Origin: Pseudomonas tritici
Lineage (GTDB): Bacteria > Pseudomonadota > Gammaproteobacteria > Pseudomonadales > Pseudomonadaceae
Length of the DNA stretch: 64,000 nt
NCBI RefSeq assembly: GCF_014268275.3
Contig: NZ_CP077084.1
Location: 4,836,001 to 4,900,000 of the forward strand
Reading direction: 5' to 3'
The notes under the pieces are model-generated. The model was not told the origin of the DNA. It saw only the letters and a list, made by a program, of their open reading frames with translations, and made no database searches. Shown in pieces: positions 8,613-16,334 of this stretch (position 1 is the stretch's first letter; each line of letters opens with the position of its first letter). The translations under genes and the position numbers were made by a program.

Positions 8613-9191
8613 ATGTCCGAAGCCTTCGAAGTCCCCAGCCCCCACGAAAAACACATCGAACACACCACCGAACATGCCCACGGCCGCGGGGACAATTTCG
8701 CCAGTCGCATCGCCGTGATGACCGCCCTCATGGCCACCCTTGGCGCCATGCTCAGCTACCAGGCCGGCTCCACCGAAAGCGAAGCGGCGATGGACAAAAA
8801 CAACGCCGCCATCTTCAAGACCGAAGCCGCCAACCAGTGGAATTACTACCAGGCCAAATCCAGCCGACAAAACCTCGCTGAACTCGCCACGCACATTCCA
8901 GGTGTGGACGCCGTGCATTACAAGGAAGAGATCGAGCGCTACAAGGGCCAGAAGGAAGACGTGCGCAAGCAGGCCGAAAAGCTTGAAGCCACGTCAAAGG
9001 AATGGGATGAGAAGTCAGAGCAGGCGCTGCACCAGCATCATCGCTGGGCCCAGGCGATGACTGCGATTCAGATCGCGATTTCGTTGGCGGCGATTACCTT
9101 GTTGACGCGTAAGGAATGGCTTAAACGCCTGTCGTATACGGCCGGTGGCGTAGCCGTGGTGCTGGGCAGCCTGGCGTGGCTGCATATCTGA
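8613..9191 (+). CDS. DUF4337 membrane protein
   Basis: A 192-residue protein with a histidine-rich N-terminus (KHIEHTTEHAHGRG), a hydrophobic helix near 33-50, a long charged coiled-coil-like middle (about 60-145, rich in K, E, Q) and two C-terminal membrane segments around 150-190. This layout matches the DUF4337 family of predicted inner-membrane proteins. It lies 54 bases after the DUF2784 gene in the same direction, so the two may be cotranscribed. Function unknown. Confidence 0.82.
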   Translation: MSEAFEVPSPHEKHIEHTTEHAHGRGDNFASRIAVMTALMATLGAMLSYQAGSTESEAAMDKNNAAIFKTEAANQWNYYQAKSSRQNLAELATHIPGVDAVHYKEEIERYKGQKEDVRKQAEKLEATSKEWDEKSEQALHQHHRWAQAMTAIQIAISLAAITLLTRKEWLKRLSYTAGGVAVVLGSLAWLHI

Positions 9192-9252
9192 CATAGCGCA
9201 GGCCAAAGGTAGGCGCTGGCTTGCCTGCGATGACCATAGGTATTGATGGTGC

Positions 9253-9341
9253 GTAGCAGCTGTCGAGCCCCAGCGAGGCTGCGTTTGCGGCCTGTCTGAC
9301 ACACCGCTGACGCAGCCTCGCCGGGGCTCGACAGCTGCTAC
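9253..9341. repeat. 31-bp inverted repeat of a second repeat family
   Basis: Arms 9253-9283 and 9311-9341 are complementary with one mismatch (outer end GTAGCAGCTGTCGAGCCCC). It is unrelated to the GTGGGAGC REP core, so a different dispersed hairpin family. The gap 9192-9472 also contains the 17-base repeat at 9359-9375 and no gene. Confidence 0.8.
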
Positions 9342-9358
9342 GCCGGGGATGGCTAAAG

Positions 9359-9375
9359 ATGTGTAGATACCTATG
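9359..9375. repeat. 17-base dispersed repeat
   Basis: ATGTGTAGATACCTATG occurs here and, identically, at 983-999. Both copies lie beside a hairpin repeat, which suggests a fixed part of a larger dispersed element. Confidence 0.6.
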
Positions 9376-9472
9376 TTGCGATGACGGACCATCACTCAAC
9401 ATCATAGTTGACTGTCACACCGTAATCGCAGTCTGGCCAGCTACCAGATCTACTGCCTTGCGCAGGGCTGAA

Positions 9473-9841
9473 TCAGGCCCGATTCGCCGCACTGCTGTGG
9501 TGGAAGTACAAGTAAGCCAGCCCAACCGGCGCAATGAAAATAGCCATGCTCCAGCAGATCGCCATGGTGAACACCTTGACGGTCAGCATCAGAATCGCAT
9601 TCACGAAGAACACGTTGTTGCCAAAGATGTAATCCATGATGCTTTCGTAAACGAAGCGTGCGTAGGGGTAAAGCACGCTGTTGACCACGCAATAAAACAG
9701 AGCCCCCATTGTGAACACTCCGGTTTTCGAGTGGGTAAGCGCGGTATAGATCAGCACGGGAAAAATCAGCCCGAACAGAAAATTGCGAATGTAGTACTGG
9801 GCAGAAAGCCCGCCGAATGTCTTGCGAAGCACCGGATGCAT
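9473..9841 (-). CDS. hypothetical inner-membrane protein
   Basis: A 122-residue protein with about three membrane helices (near 20-40, 42-60 and 80-112) and a C-terminal histidine pair. No domain is recognised; small colicin-immunity-like membrane proteins have a similar layout, but there is no toxin gene beside it. Hydrophobic pattern and codon use support a real gene. Function unknown. Confidence 0.7.
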   Translation of the reverse strand: MHPVLRKTFGGLSAQYYIRNFLFGLIFPVLIYTALTHSKTGVFTMGALFYCVVNSVLYPYARFVYESIMDYIFGNNVFFVNAILMLTVKVFTMAICWSMAIFIAPVGLAYLYFHHSSAANRA

Positions 9842-9997
9842 TTAGATCCCTCTGAATGGCGTGTTGGAAAGGCGGCGACCTTAACAAGTCTTAGAATTCA
9901 TGACCAGCATTTGTAAGCCCTTTGCCATCACACCGCGATAGAGTAAAACCTCAAACAAATCCGTCCCGTTTATCCATCTATCTACAAGGAAGTACTC

Positions 9998-10630
9998 ATG
10001 CGGATGCTGTTTTTATCACTCTGCTGTTTGTTGATCACCGCCTGTGCAAGCAACCCGGCGACACTGTTTGAAGAGCAAGTCAAAAACAGCACCACGCCGT
10101 TAGCGCAAACGCCCGCCGAGGCCATGCATAACACCCATGCGGTGCCCATGCCGGTCGACCCAGGCTGGCGGCCGCCCCAGTGGAAAATCACCGCCGCCGA
10201 GCCGCGCATCCTGATCAACGGGATACCCTCGAACTATCGATTGTTCAGCGTAGCCTTAACCAAAGACACACCCTTCCATATCGACGTTAACTCCTGGTGC
10301 GTCAATGCGTGCCTGGGGTTCAGCAAATACGCCCTGAACCCTTATTTGATCCTGATGGACGACCAGGGCAATGTGCAGGCGGAAGGCTTTGGCAATGCGA
10401 CCGGCATAGTGGGAGTCATCAGCCAGGTGTTGAAGGGCACGGTGAAAAACAGCGGCACTTACTACCTGATTGTCGCGGCGGATAACCGGGCGCCGGGAGA
10501 AACTATTGTTATCGACAACGTACTGCTGATGGGTGCGGCGGCGAGCCCGATAGCACCGTTGCGGATTGGGATGGGCAGCTATCCGTTTGGGTCGGTGGGG
10601 CCGTTATTGAACACGCAAGGGACACCCTGA
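9998..10630 (+). CDS. predicted lipoprotein
   Basis: A 210-residue exported protein with signal peptide MRMLFLSLCCLLITAC; the lipobox LITAC places the lipidated cysteine at residue 16. The mature part has a beta-rich segment with one close cysteine pair (WCVNACLG) that could form a disulfide. AAGGAAG is 6 bases before the ATG. No family is recognised. The next gene starts 40 bases later in the same direction. Confidence 0.8.
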   Translation: MRMLFLSLCCLLITACASNPATLFEEQVKNSTTPLAQTPAEAMHNTHAVPMPVDPGWRPPQWKITAAEPRILINGIPSNYRLFSVALTKDTPFHIDVNSWCVNACLGFSKYALNPYLILMDDQGNVQAEGFGNATGIVGVISQVLKGTVKNSGTYYLIVAADNRAPGETIVIDNVLLMGAAASPIAPLRIGMGSYPFGSVGPLLNTQGTP

Positions 10631-10670
10631 ACGAGCGGCGTACCATGGGCCTGACTTTCGGAGACGCCCC

Positions 10671-11711
10671 ATGAACCTCAGCATTGTTTACGCACTTGCG
10701 GCAGCTGCCCTTTTCGGCGCCAGCACCCCACTCGCCAAAAGCCTCGGCCTGGGCCTCTCTCCCATCCTGCTCGCAGGGTTGCTATACCTCGGCAGCGGCC
10801 TAGGACTCGCCGCCTTACGCCTTATCCGTGATCGCGGCTGGAAACCTTCCGGGCTGACGTCCTCGGAGTGGCCCTGGTTGCTGGGTGCCATTGGGTTTGG
10901 CGGCATCCTCGGGCCGGTTGCGTTGATGTTTGGCCTGACACGCACTGCCGGAGCGACCGCCTCCTTGATGCTCAACCTTGAATCGGTGCTGACCGCCGTT
11001 ATCGCCTGGCTCGTGTTCAGGGAAAACGCGGATCGACGTATCGTCCTGGGGATGATCGCCATTGTGTTGGGCGGCGTGGTGTTGTCATGGTCCGACGGCG
11101 GCGGCACGGACCACGATTGGACGGGGCCGTTTGCGGTTGCCGTTGCGTGCCTGTGCTGGGGGATTGATAACAACCTGACGCGCAAGGTGTCCGCGTCTGA
11201 CGCGCTATTTATCGCGGGCGCCAAAGGGTTGGTTGCTGGACTGGTGAACTGCAGCCTCGCGCTTTATCTGGGGGCACAGATTCCAGGTGCGGCGCAGCTC
11301 GCGCCTATCTTGCTGGTTGGGCTCCTGGGCTACGGCATCAGCCTGGTTATGTTTGTGCTGGCGCTACGCGGTCTGGGCAGTGCGCGTACGGGGGCTTATT
11401 TCTCCACGGCGCCGTTCCTGGGTGCAGTGATTGCGTTGCTGGTGTTGGGTGAGTCGGTGTCGGCGGCATTCTGGATTGCGTCGGCGCTGATGGCCGTTGG
11501 CGTGTGGCTGCACCTGACGGAGCGGCACTCGCACGATCATCAGCATGAGGCCACGGAACATGGGCATCGGCATGTGCATGATGAGCACCATCAGCATGAA
11601 CATGGGTTTGAGTGGGATCCCACGATGCCGCATAGCCATGTACATGTGCACACTCCGATGAAGCACAGCCATGCGCACTTTCCGGATGTGCATCATCGGC
11701 ATAGGCATTAA
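10671..11711 (+). CDS. EamA/DMT-family permease with histidine-rich tail
   Basis: Inner-membrane transporter of the drug/metabolite superfamily, 346 residues. About ten hydrophobic segments fill residues 1-285 as two EamA repeats. The last 62 residues are a hydrophilic tail with more than 20 histidines (for example HSHDHQHEATEHGHRHVHDE). Such tails bind Zn, Ni or Co, so metal handling or metal-sensed export is inferred, though ordinary EamA proteins carry organic solutes. The start follows GGAGACGCCCC. A near-identical 37-base copy of another gene's end follows it. Confidence 0.85.
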   Translation: MNLSIVYALAAAALFGASTPLAKSLGLGLSPILLAGLLYLGSGLGLAALRLIRDRGWKPSGLTSSEWPWLLGAIGFGGILGPVALMFGLTRTAGATASLMLNLESVLTAVIAWLVFRENADRRIVLGMIAIVLGGVVLSWSDGGGTDHDWTGPFAVAVACLCWGIDNNLTRKVSASDALFIAGAKGLVAGLVNCSLALYLGAQIPGAAQLAPILLVGLLGYGISLVMFVLALRGLGSARTGAYFSTAPFLGAVIALLVLGESVSAAFWIASALMAVGVWLHLTERHSHDHQHEATEHGHRHVHDEHHQHEHGFEWDPTMPHSHVHVHTPMKHSHAHFPDVHHRHRH

Positions 11712-11740
11712 GGTTTGGGTTTGTCACGGAGGCCGTAAGT

Positions 11741-11777
11741 CGAGCGGGTGAAACGATGACTTTCACATTGTTCTCCT
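11741..11777 (-). pseudogene. remnant of a second butanediol dehydrogenase 3' end
   Basis: These 37 bases match 12344-12380, the 3' end of the butanediol dehydrogenase gene, at 33 of 37 positions and in the same orientation. Translated on the minus strand it reads NNVKVIVSPAR, against HNVKIIVSPARV in the intact gene. Only the C-terminal codons survive, so it is a gene scar. The remainder of 11712-11911 shows no gene. Confidence 0.6.
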
Positions 11778-11911
11778 GACTGTTTTCCCGATGACAGGCA
11801 GGTATCGGAACATGAAATCTTCAGGCGATTGATTTCAATATGTTGCCCGAGCAATTAGAGTAGCGCCCCCTCGAGAATTGGATCTCGATATTTCGTCCAT
11901 GGAGTTACACC

Positions 11912-12247
11912 GTGAAGTACGTCAGTAAAGCAGTTGCCGCAGCCGTTCTTGGTCTCGCCCTCGCAGGTTGCACCGGCACCGCCATCAAATCCCCGCAATA
12001 CGACAGCAGCCAATACACCGTGCTGGGTCACAGCGAAGCCAGCGCCACTGGCATCATGCTGTTCGGCATCATCCCGATCGGCCAGAACAGCCGTTTCGTT
12101 CGCGCCCAGGATGCTGCCATCAAGGCAAAAGGCGGCGATGCGCTGATCAACACTCAGATCCAGGAAAAATGGTTTTGGGCGTGGGTGCTGAGCGGTTACA
12201 CCACCAAGATTTCGGGTGATGTGGTCAAGCTGAAAACCGCACAGTAA
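11912..12247 (+). CDS. small lipoprotein
   Basis: A 111-residue exported lipoprotein; the lipobox is LALAGC, cysteine at about residue 20. The mature part contains GIMLFGIIPIGQNSRFVRAQ, a glycine-rich beta segment seen in small TRL-like lipoproteins. The start is GTG with GGAG 7 bases upstream; no in-frame ATG fits. A strong terminator follows. Function unknown. Confidence 0.8.
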   Translation: MKYVSKAVAAAVLGLALAGCTGTAIKSPQYDSSQYTVLGHSEASATGIMLFGIIPIGQNSRFVRAQDAAIKAKGGDALINTQIQEKWFWAWVLSGYTTKISGDVVKLKTAQ

Positions 12248-12265
12248 AGCGGCACGCATAAAAAA

Positions 12266-12297
12266 ACACCGGGCATTGCCCGGTGTTTTGGTTTTTT
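12266..12297 (+). terminator. rho-independent terminator
   Basis: Perfect 9-bp stem ACACCGGGC/GCCCGGTGT with loop ATT, followed by a T-rich tract. It ends the lipoprotein transcript. The A-run on its left means it may also work for the converging butanediol dehydrogenase transcript. Confidence 0.85.
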
Positions 12298-12336
12298 GAA
12301 TGTGGATTTAATGCATTAGGCCGCCCATCACTCGTT

Positions 12337-13431
12337 TCAGACTCGAGCGGGTGACACGATGATTTTCACGTTGTGCTCCTTGTTGTTGACCAGTTCCTCG
12401 AAGCCCTGACCCACGATCTGTTCCAACTGAATGCGCCCAGTCACCAGCGGCGTGATGTCGAGCCGGCCATCCGCGATAAAAGCGATCACGTCAGCGAACT
12501 CACCGTTGTAGGCCAGTGCCCCCAGTACCTGCTTTTCCGTGGCCACCAACTCGAAAAAGTTGAACTCGCTGGGCTCCTCGAAAATCCCCACCAGTACGCA
12601 CTTGCCGGCCTTGCGGATCAAATCGATCGCGAGCTTGGCCGTGTGTTTGTTACCGATGCATTCGAAACTGACATCCGCCCCGAGCCCACCCGTCAAGCGT
12701 CGTACCTCAGCCAGAACGTCGCATTGGTTGGGATCGAGCACATGCGTCGCCCCCACTTCCAGGGCCTTGGCCTTGCGCGCTGCGGACATTTCCAGAGCGA
12801 TCACCTGAGCCGCACCCGCCGCCTTGGCACACATGATGGTACACAGGCCAATGGTGCCGGCACCGACCACCACCACGTGTTGCCCGAGCAGGCTTCCGGC
12901 TTTTTTCACCGCGTGCATGCCCACCGCCAGCGGCTCGATCAGTGCCCCTGCTTCAGCCGGAAAGTTCGCCGGCAACTTGTACAGCAGGTTGGCTGGCACA
13001 TTGACCAGTTCGGCGAAGGCACCATTGTTCATCAACCCAGTGAACGCCAGGTTCTCGCAAATGTTGTACAGCCCGTGAGTGCAGTAGTAGCACGTGCCGC
13101 AATGTTGGCACGCATCGGCCGCCACCGGCTCGCCGACACTGAAGCCCTGCACGCCGTCACCGAGTTCGACGATCTCGCCACAAAACTCATGACCGAGAAT
13201 GCACTGGCCCTTAATCCCGGTCAGCGGGTGCGGAGCGTCAACCGGTATGAACACCGGCCCCGCCACGTACTCATGCAAATCGGACCCGCAAATCCCGCAC
13301 CATTGCACCCGGATCTGCACCCAACCAGCAGGCGGAGAAATCGGCAGCGGAACGTCCTCGACGCGAATATCGTTGCGGCCGTGCCAGACAGCGGCACGCA
13401 TGCTGCGTTGCGGTTTGATCGAAAGGGTCAT
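12337..13431 (-). CDS. bdhA: (R,R)-2,3-butanediol dehydrogenase (zinc MDR family)
   Basis: Zinc-dependent alcohol dehydrogenase interconverting 2,3-butanediol and acetoin with NAD, 364 residues. It has the catalytic zinc site (CGICGSDLHE, GHEFCGEIVELG), the structural zinc lobe (ACQHCGTCYYCTHGLYNIC, four cysteines) and the nucleotide fold VVVGAGTIGL. The HPLTGIKGQCILGHEF stretch is characteristic of butanediol dehydrogenases rather than threonine dehydrogenase. The aco (acetoin cleavage) genes are not adjacent. A sigma-54 promoter and activator-type palindromes lie upstream, matching the control of acetoin catabolism by AcoR in related bacteria (inferred). Confidence 0.88.
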   Translation of the reverse strand: MTLSIKPQRSMRAAVWHGRNDIRVEDVPLPISPPAGWVQIRVQWCGICGSDLHEYVAGPVFIPVDAPHPLTGIKGQCILGHEFCGEIVELGDGVQGFSVGEPVAADACQHCGTCYYCTHGLYNICENLAFTGLMNNGAFAELVNVPANLLYKLPANFPAEAGALIEPLAVGMHAVKKAGSLLGQHVVVVGAGTIGLCTIMCAKAAGAAQVIALEMSAARKAKALEVGATHVLDPNQCDVLAEVRRLTGGLGADVSFECIGNKHTAKLAIDLIRKAGKCVLVGIFEEPSEFNFFELVATEKQVLGALAYNGEFADVIAFIADGRLDITPLVTGRIQLEQIVGQGFEELVNNKEHNVKIIVSPARV

Positions 13432-13592
13432 CGCGACATCTCCTTGAGACGGTTGGTCCTGGCGCCCCGCAACCGTCCGCCGGCAGGGGCCTCAGTGCTA
13501 TTGCACAGCGGCCAAAACCAGTCGATTGAGCAGGACATCGGGCACTTCTTTTTATTATTGGTTGACCAGTCGGGCTGGGTGCTGGAGCTAGA

Positions 13593-13607
13593 GCAAGGTG
13601 GGTGCCA
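13593..13607 (-). promoter_or_regulatory. sigma-54 promoter of the butanediol dehydrogenase gene
   Basis: Minus strand TGGCACCCACCTTGC: the GG (-24) and GC (-12) elements are a perfect TGGCAC-N5-TTGC match. Transcription should start near 13581, giving a leader of about 150 bases before the ATG at 13431. A 65-codon open frame in this leader (13428-13622) is probably not a gene. Confidence 0.75.
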
Positions 13608-13685
13608 GATCCGCAAAAACACCTGGATAACCCTTTGTTAGAGCGGTGGGATGGGTACTCAAGGATGGCGGGAGTCGGGTTCAGA

Positions 13686-13745
13686 TGAGACGCTGCAGGT
13701 CAGGGCGCACGAGGTAGCCACGAGAACGTGAGACGTTGCGTCTCA
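13686..13745 (-). promoter_or_regulatory. upstream activator sites for a sigma-54 enhancer protein
   Basis: TGAGACGTTGCGTCTCA at 13729-13745 is a perfect 7-bp inverted repeat with a 3-base spacer. A degenerate copy, TGAGACGCTGCAGGTCA, is at 13686-13702. Both are 79-138 bases upstream of the sigma-54 promoter, the usual enhancer distance. AcoR is the likely binder, by analogy. Confidence 0.6.
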
Positions 13746-13786
13746 GCGCCAGGCCCGAGGAATGAAGCAAGTTGGGATCAATGAAG

Positions 13787-13904
13787 ACGGCCACTCCAGC
13801 AGCCCGTGTTCCCATGGATATTCCCAAATGGGCTTTTTTGGCCCCCTGAAAACACAAAACCCCTGAAAACTTTTACGTTTTCAGGGGTCTTGTCGTTTCG
13901 AATG
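13787..13904. other. diverged copy of the prophage integrase-end DNA outside the left junction
   Basis: Together with the core this stretch aligns with 54031-54165 (the end beyond the integrase) over about 135 bases with roughly 17 differences. It includes TTCCCAT-type repeats at 13809-13815 and 13821-13827 and the tRNA terminator. It lies on the host side of the left junction, so it may be a leftover of an earlier related insertion. Confidence 0.6.
13860..13887 (-). terminator. terminator hairpin at the left junction
   Basis: Stem CCCCTGAAAAC/GTTTTCAGGGG (11 bp) around six bases, with a T-rich minus-strand tail. It was probably the original terminator downstream of tRNA-Ser; a second copy lies at 54098. 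Confidence 0.75.
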
Positions 13905-13927
13905 TGGCGGTGAAGGAGAGATTCGAA
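13905..13927. repeat. attL core (tRNA-Ser 3' end copy)
   Basis: Twenty-three bases identical to 54143-54165, beginning TGGCGGTGAAGGAGAGATTC; on the minus strand they are the CCA end, acceptor and part of the T arm of tRNA-Ser. Identity stops at 13928, so this is a partial tRNA copy. Confidence 0.9.
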
Positions 13928-14000
13928 AGTACCCGCACCCTCAATCTCGCGGCCGAAGCCCCGGAATACAAGGGCTCCAGCGGTGCTAGTTGCGCAAACG

Positions 14001-14020
14001 CATTCCCACGCCATTCCCAC
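14001..14020. promoter_or_regulatory. candidate integrase arm-type sites, left end
   Basis: TTCCCAC occurs at 14003-14009 and 14014-14020, 11 bases apart. A similar TTCCCAT pair lies at the integrase end (54046, 54058). Tandem short repeats on both sides of the core are expected for arm-type integrase binding sites. Confidence 0.45.
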
Positions 14021-14099
14021 GAGCATCAGCAGGTACCTCAGTACGCGTGCGCATCACACGTATAGGGGGCTGGGATTCGAGATCTAGAGGGGGGCAAAA

Positions 14100-14315
14100 A
14101 AAAGAGTAACATAAGTAATCTTGACCATTTTTTACGCTCAAGCCATTGAAATTAAATGGTTTTTTGTTTCGACCAAAAAGTAATTTTTAAGTAACATTGA
14201 AGTAATCTGATTACTCTTTATAAATGTAATTCTCTTTTTTATAAAAACCCTTTAAAAACAACATTTTAGCAAAAAATTACCTTTTCAATTACTTCTCTGT
14301 TACTCCTTTTTGTAA
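14100..14315. repeat. AT-rich GTAAT array A
   Basis: A strongly AT-rich block with repeated AAGTAAT/ATTACTT/GTTACTC words in both orientations and the segment AAAACCCTTTAAAA at 14244-14257. A similar block with the same segment is at 17740-17945. It could be a protein-binding array or replication-related region. No gene is seen between 13928 and 14564. Confidence 0.55.
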
Positions 14316-14564
14316 TACCGAACCCCGCGGGTTACGCGGCCTCCAGCCCATTGCCCAGACGTGGTAACTGAAATTACTCTTTTTGAAATACCCCCCTCTA
14401 CCTGCACAGCCACGCATCCAGACCTTTCGGAAAAAGCCCCCCTCGGGGCATGGAAAAAGGGGACAGATTTATTTAACACTGAGTTTCGTGTTGTACGATC
14501 AAGACACAGCCCCCTCTGACCCCTTCCTACCGCCAACCCTTCGCATTATCCGTCCCAGATCCCA

Positions 14565-14642
14565 ATGCCCTCAGACCTAGCTCCACCGCGATCCCTCTCG
14601 CGCCGCTTCTCCGTCGCCCCCATGATGGATTGGAACTACTGA
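14565..14642 (+). pseudogene. dusA: dusA 5' fragment (integration-site remnant)
   Basis: The 25-codon frame includes SRRFSVAPMMDW, the conserved N-terminus of tRNA-dihydrouridine synthase A, and then leaves the dusA frame as NY-stop. The start of dusA is a known attachment site for a family of integrative elements that break the gene exactly at MMDW. So this is a dusA-type junction inside a tRNA-Ser prophage. DNA after it (14643-15001) shows no gene. Confidence 0.75.
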
Positions 14643-14691
14643 ACCAAAGAGCCTTTAAAACAAAGACCTACAGCTGATTCATCTTTATCTC

Positions 14692-14708
14692 GTACCATTT
14701 ATGTACCA
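14692..14708. repeat. GTACCA-N5-GTACCA pair after the first dusA core
   Basis: Two GTACCA words 11 bases apart, starting exactly 50 bases after the end of the dusA-type core at 14642. The same pair at the same distance follows the second core at 16285. Candidate arm-type integrase or excisionase sites. Confidence 0.55.
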
Positions 14709-15001
14709 CTGGACCCCATTCTGCCCATACTTCCGACCTGACTAGCCGCAATAGGCATCAGGCAGATAGCGGCCAGAGGTGGCCCCTCAATGGTGTCTAT
14801 CAAAACAGCGGTATTCATTTCCTGACGGACCTCGGTTTAGGTTTTGTACGAAGTTTAGGGACGGTTAGAATTGCCGACATGATTGACTGAAGGCCCGCAC
14901 GGTATAGAGTTACGACTCCGATGCATCCTGTGAATTGATCAAGAACCTGGTTTCTCCCGAGCAGAAGATGGGTCGACGTCGAGCACGCCTTAACGCGCTG
15001 C

Positions 15002-15451
15002 TTACAGTCGATCAGACTCTTCCTCCGAAACCAAGTACTCAACAAAATCCAAGTAGGAGCCCCATACTTCAGGTGCTGTCATCAGTGCTTCTTTACCAAT
15101 ACGATTAACATCAATCGCATCACACCAGAGCACTTGCCCCAATTGGGAATTGCAGTCCATCACGATCAAACCTTCAGCAGGCTCCCCCAACACAAGATAG
15201 TTTGATAAAAGTCGGCCACTGCTTCTCAAACGCTTCGTTTCATCAAGAACGTTAGTTGGGGATTCCCAACCGATCTGGTGCAGCGGTAAAACATAAATAC
15301 CACTTCCATCGAAAAATTCCCCAACCAATTTGAAACTATCTGGAAGTGATATTTTCAACTCATGCTCGAGCTTTTCAATAAAATCCGGATCCACTGTGCG
15401 AATGCCATTCAACGACTCAAATCGACTCTTTACCATCTCTAAGCTTGACAT
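15002..15451 (-). CDS. SMI1/KNR4 (SUKH) family protein
   Basis: A 149-residue cytoplasmic protein with the SUKH fold signs: N-terminal 'LEHELKISLPDSFKLVGEFFDGSGIY', a conserved W/G segment (LHQIGWESPTN) and a C-terminal 'WGSYLDFVEYL' helix. In bacteria SUKH proteins are often immunity proteins against contact-dependent or polymorphic toxins; no toxin gene is adjacent. It is AT-richer than the phage core and is flanked by dusA-type junctions together with the next gene, so it is acquired cargo. Confidence 0.75.
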   Translation of the reverse strand: MSSLEMVKSRFESLNGIRTVDPDFIEKLEHELKISLPDSFKLVGEFFDGSGIYVLPLHQIGWESPTNVLDETKRLRSSGRLLSNYLVLGEPAEGLIVMDCNSQLGQVLWCDAIDVNRIGKEALMTAPEVWGSYLDFVEYLVSEEESDRL

Positions 15452-15564
15452 ACCAAACCCGCCGTTTTTTACGCGCCATTGCCAATATTCTCACATGCCC
15501 TGCACTTTAACTTATGCAGCGGATAGGAAATCGGGGGAGATTCGTCCTGTTTACGATGCAGCAA

Positions 15565-16074
15565 TCATGTGACTGCTTTCCAACAGCGGAGATACCAGGG
15601 CTCGTTAGACTGTCGCTCTCGCAGCATTTTGAGATTCTCGGCAACCTGCATGGCTTGTTCAAGAAGCAAAGCGTTCTCCTCATAAGCACATGGATCATTG
15701 GTGCCCTGGTACAATTGCCCGCCCTGCGAAACGTCTCTCACAACACTATCTGCAAGCTGATAGAACCTGACAATGAGGGCTGCTTGTTCCGCATCCAAGC
15801 AACCGATGTTTTGAATGTTCCCGGCGTAAACCCTGCAGTAATGGTCTGCCACTGATATACGGTATTCCTCGGCTGGCTTGGACGGGTCGCTGCGATAAAA
15901 TTCTGCGCGCACTCTCAAATCTTGCAAAAAGTGCCGATGTCTCGTTATCTCCGTTAGCGCCATGATCTCCGAGTAGATAGCTCGACCAACTGTGCTTTGC
16001 TCCCGAGATAGCTTTAGCCACCAGGCAAGGATCGCCAAGACCACAGGCAGTGAAAATTTGACTACTTCGTCCAT
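15565..16074 (-). CDS. membrane-anchored hypothetical protein
   Basis: A 169-residue protein with one N-terminal membrane helix (about 6-22, SLPVVLAILAWWLKL) and a helical cytoplasmic part with REQSTVGRAIYSEIMALTEI. The ATG at 16074 has GAGAGGG 6 bases upstream; an in-frame ATG at 16101 is less likely. It lies 113 bases upstream of the SUKH gene in the same direction. The function is not recognised; a single-pass anchor plus helical domain would fit an exclusion or sensor protein, but that is a guess. Confidence 0.65.
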   Translation of the reverse strand: MDEVVKFSLPVVLAILAWWLKLSREQSTVGRAIYSEIMALTEITRHRHFLQDLRVRAEFYRSDPSKPAEEYRISVADHYCRVYAGNIQNIGCLDAEQAALIVRFYQLADSVVRDVSQGGQLYQGTNDPCAYEENALLLEQAMQVAENLKMLRERQSNEPWYLRCWKAVT

Positions 16075-16265
16075 GCGCCCTCTCAGTTGCGTGAATTTCA
16101 AAAGGAAGCCCCAAATGCTTTTTTTCAGCCCGTGTCAGCCTTAATTAAAGCTCATGCGCGAAAATTTGCTGGAGAAATAGCGGCCCTCATGAATTAAAAA
16201 AATATCGAGCGGCCGCGTTTGGCCGACTGCTGCCGGTCACGAGCGAAAAACATCAGCCTTTTCGG

Positions 16266-16285
16266 TGATGGATTGGAATTACTAA
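16266..16285. repeat. second dusA-type core
   Basis: TGATGGATTGGAATTACTAA matches the core at 14623-14642 at 18 of 20 positions, in the same orientation. The upstream bases do not encode the rest of the DusA N-terminus. The segment between the cores (about 1.6 kb) carries the SUKH and membrane-protein genes. Confidence 0.6.
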
Positions 16286-16334
16286 TCCTGTAGGCCACGT
16301 ATTCCTTGCTCTACAGAGCCGACCTGAAAGCCGC

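Noticed and set aside
13428..13622. 64-codon frame upstream of butanediol dehydrogenase
   Set aside because: Lies in the leader and over the sigma-54 promoter, has no ribosome binding site and no recognisable product.
12373..13641. 422-codon open frame opposite butanediol dehydrogenase
   Set aside because: Antisense to a clear enzyme gene; no motif; also covers the sigma-54 promoter.
14300..14580. Short frames in the left prophage end
   Set aside because: They overlap AT-rich repeats and the dusA remnant and lack start signals.
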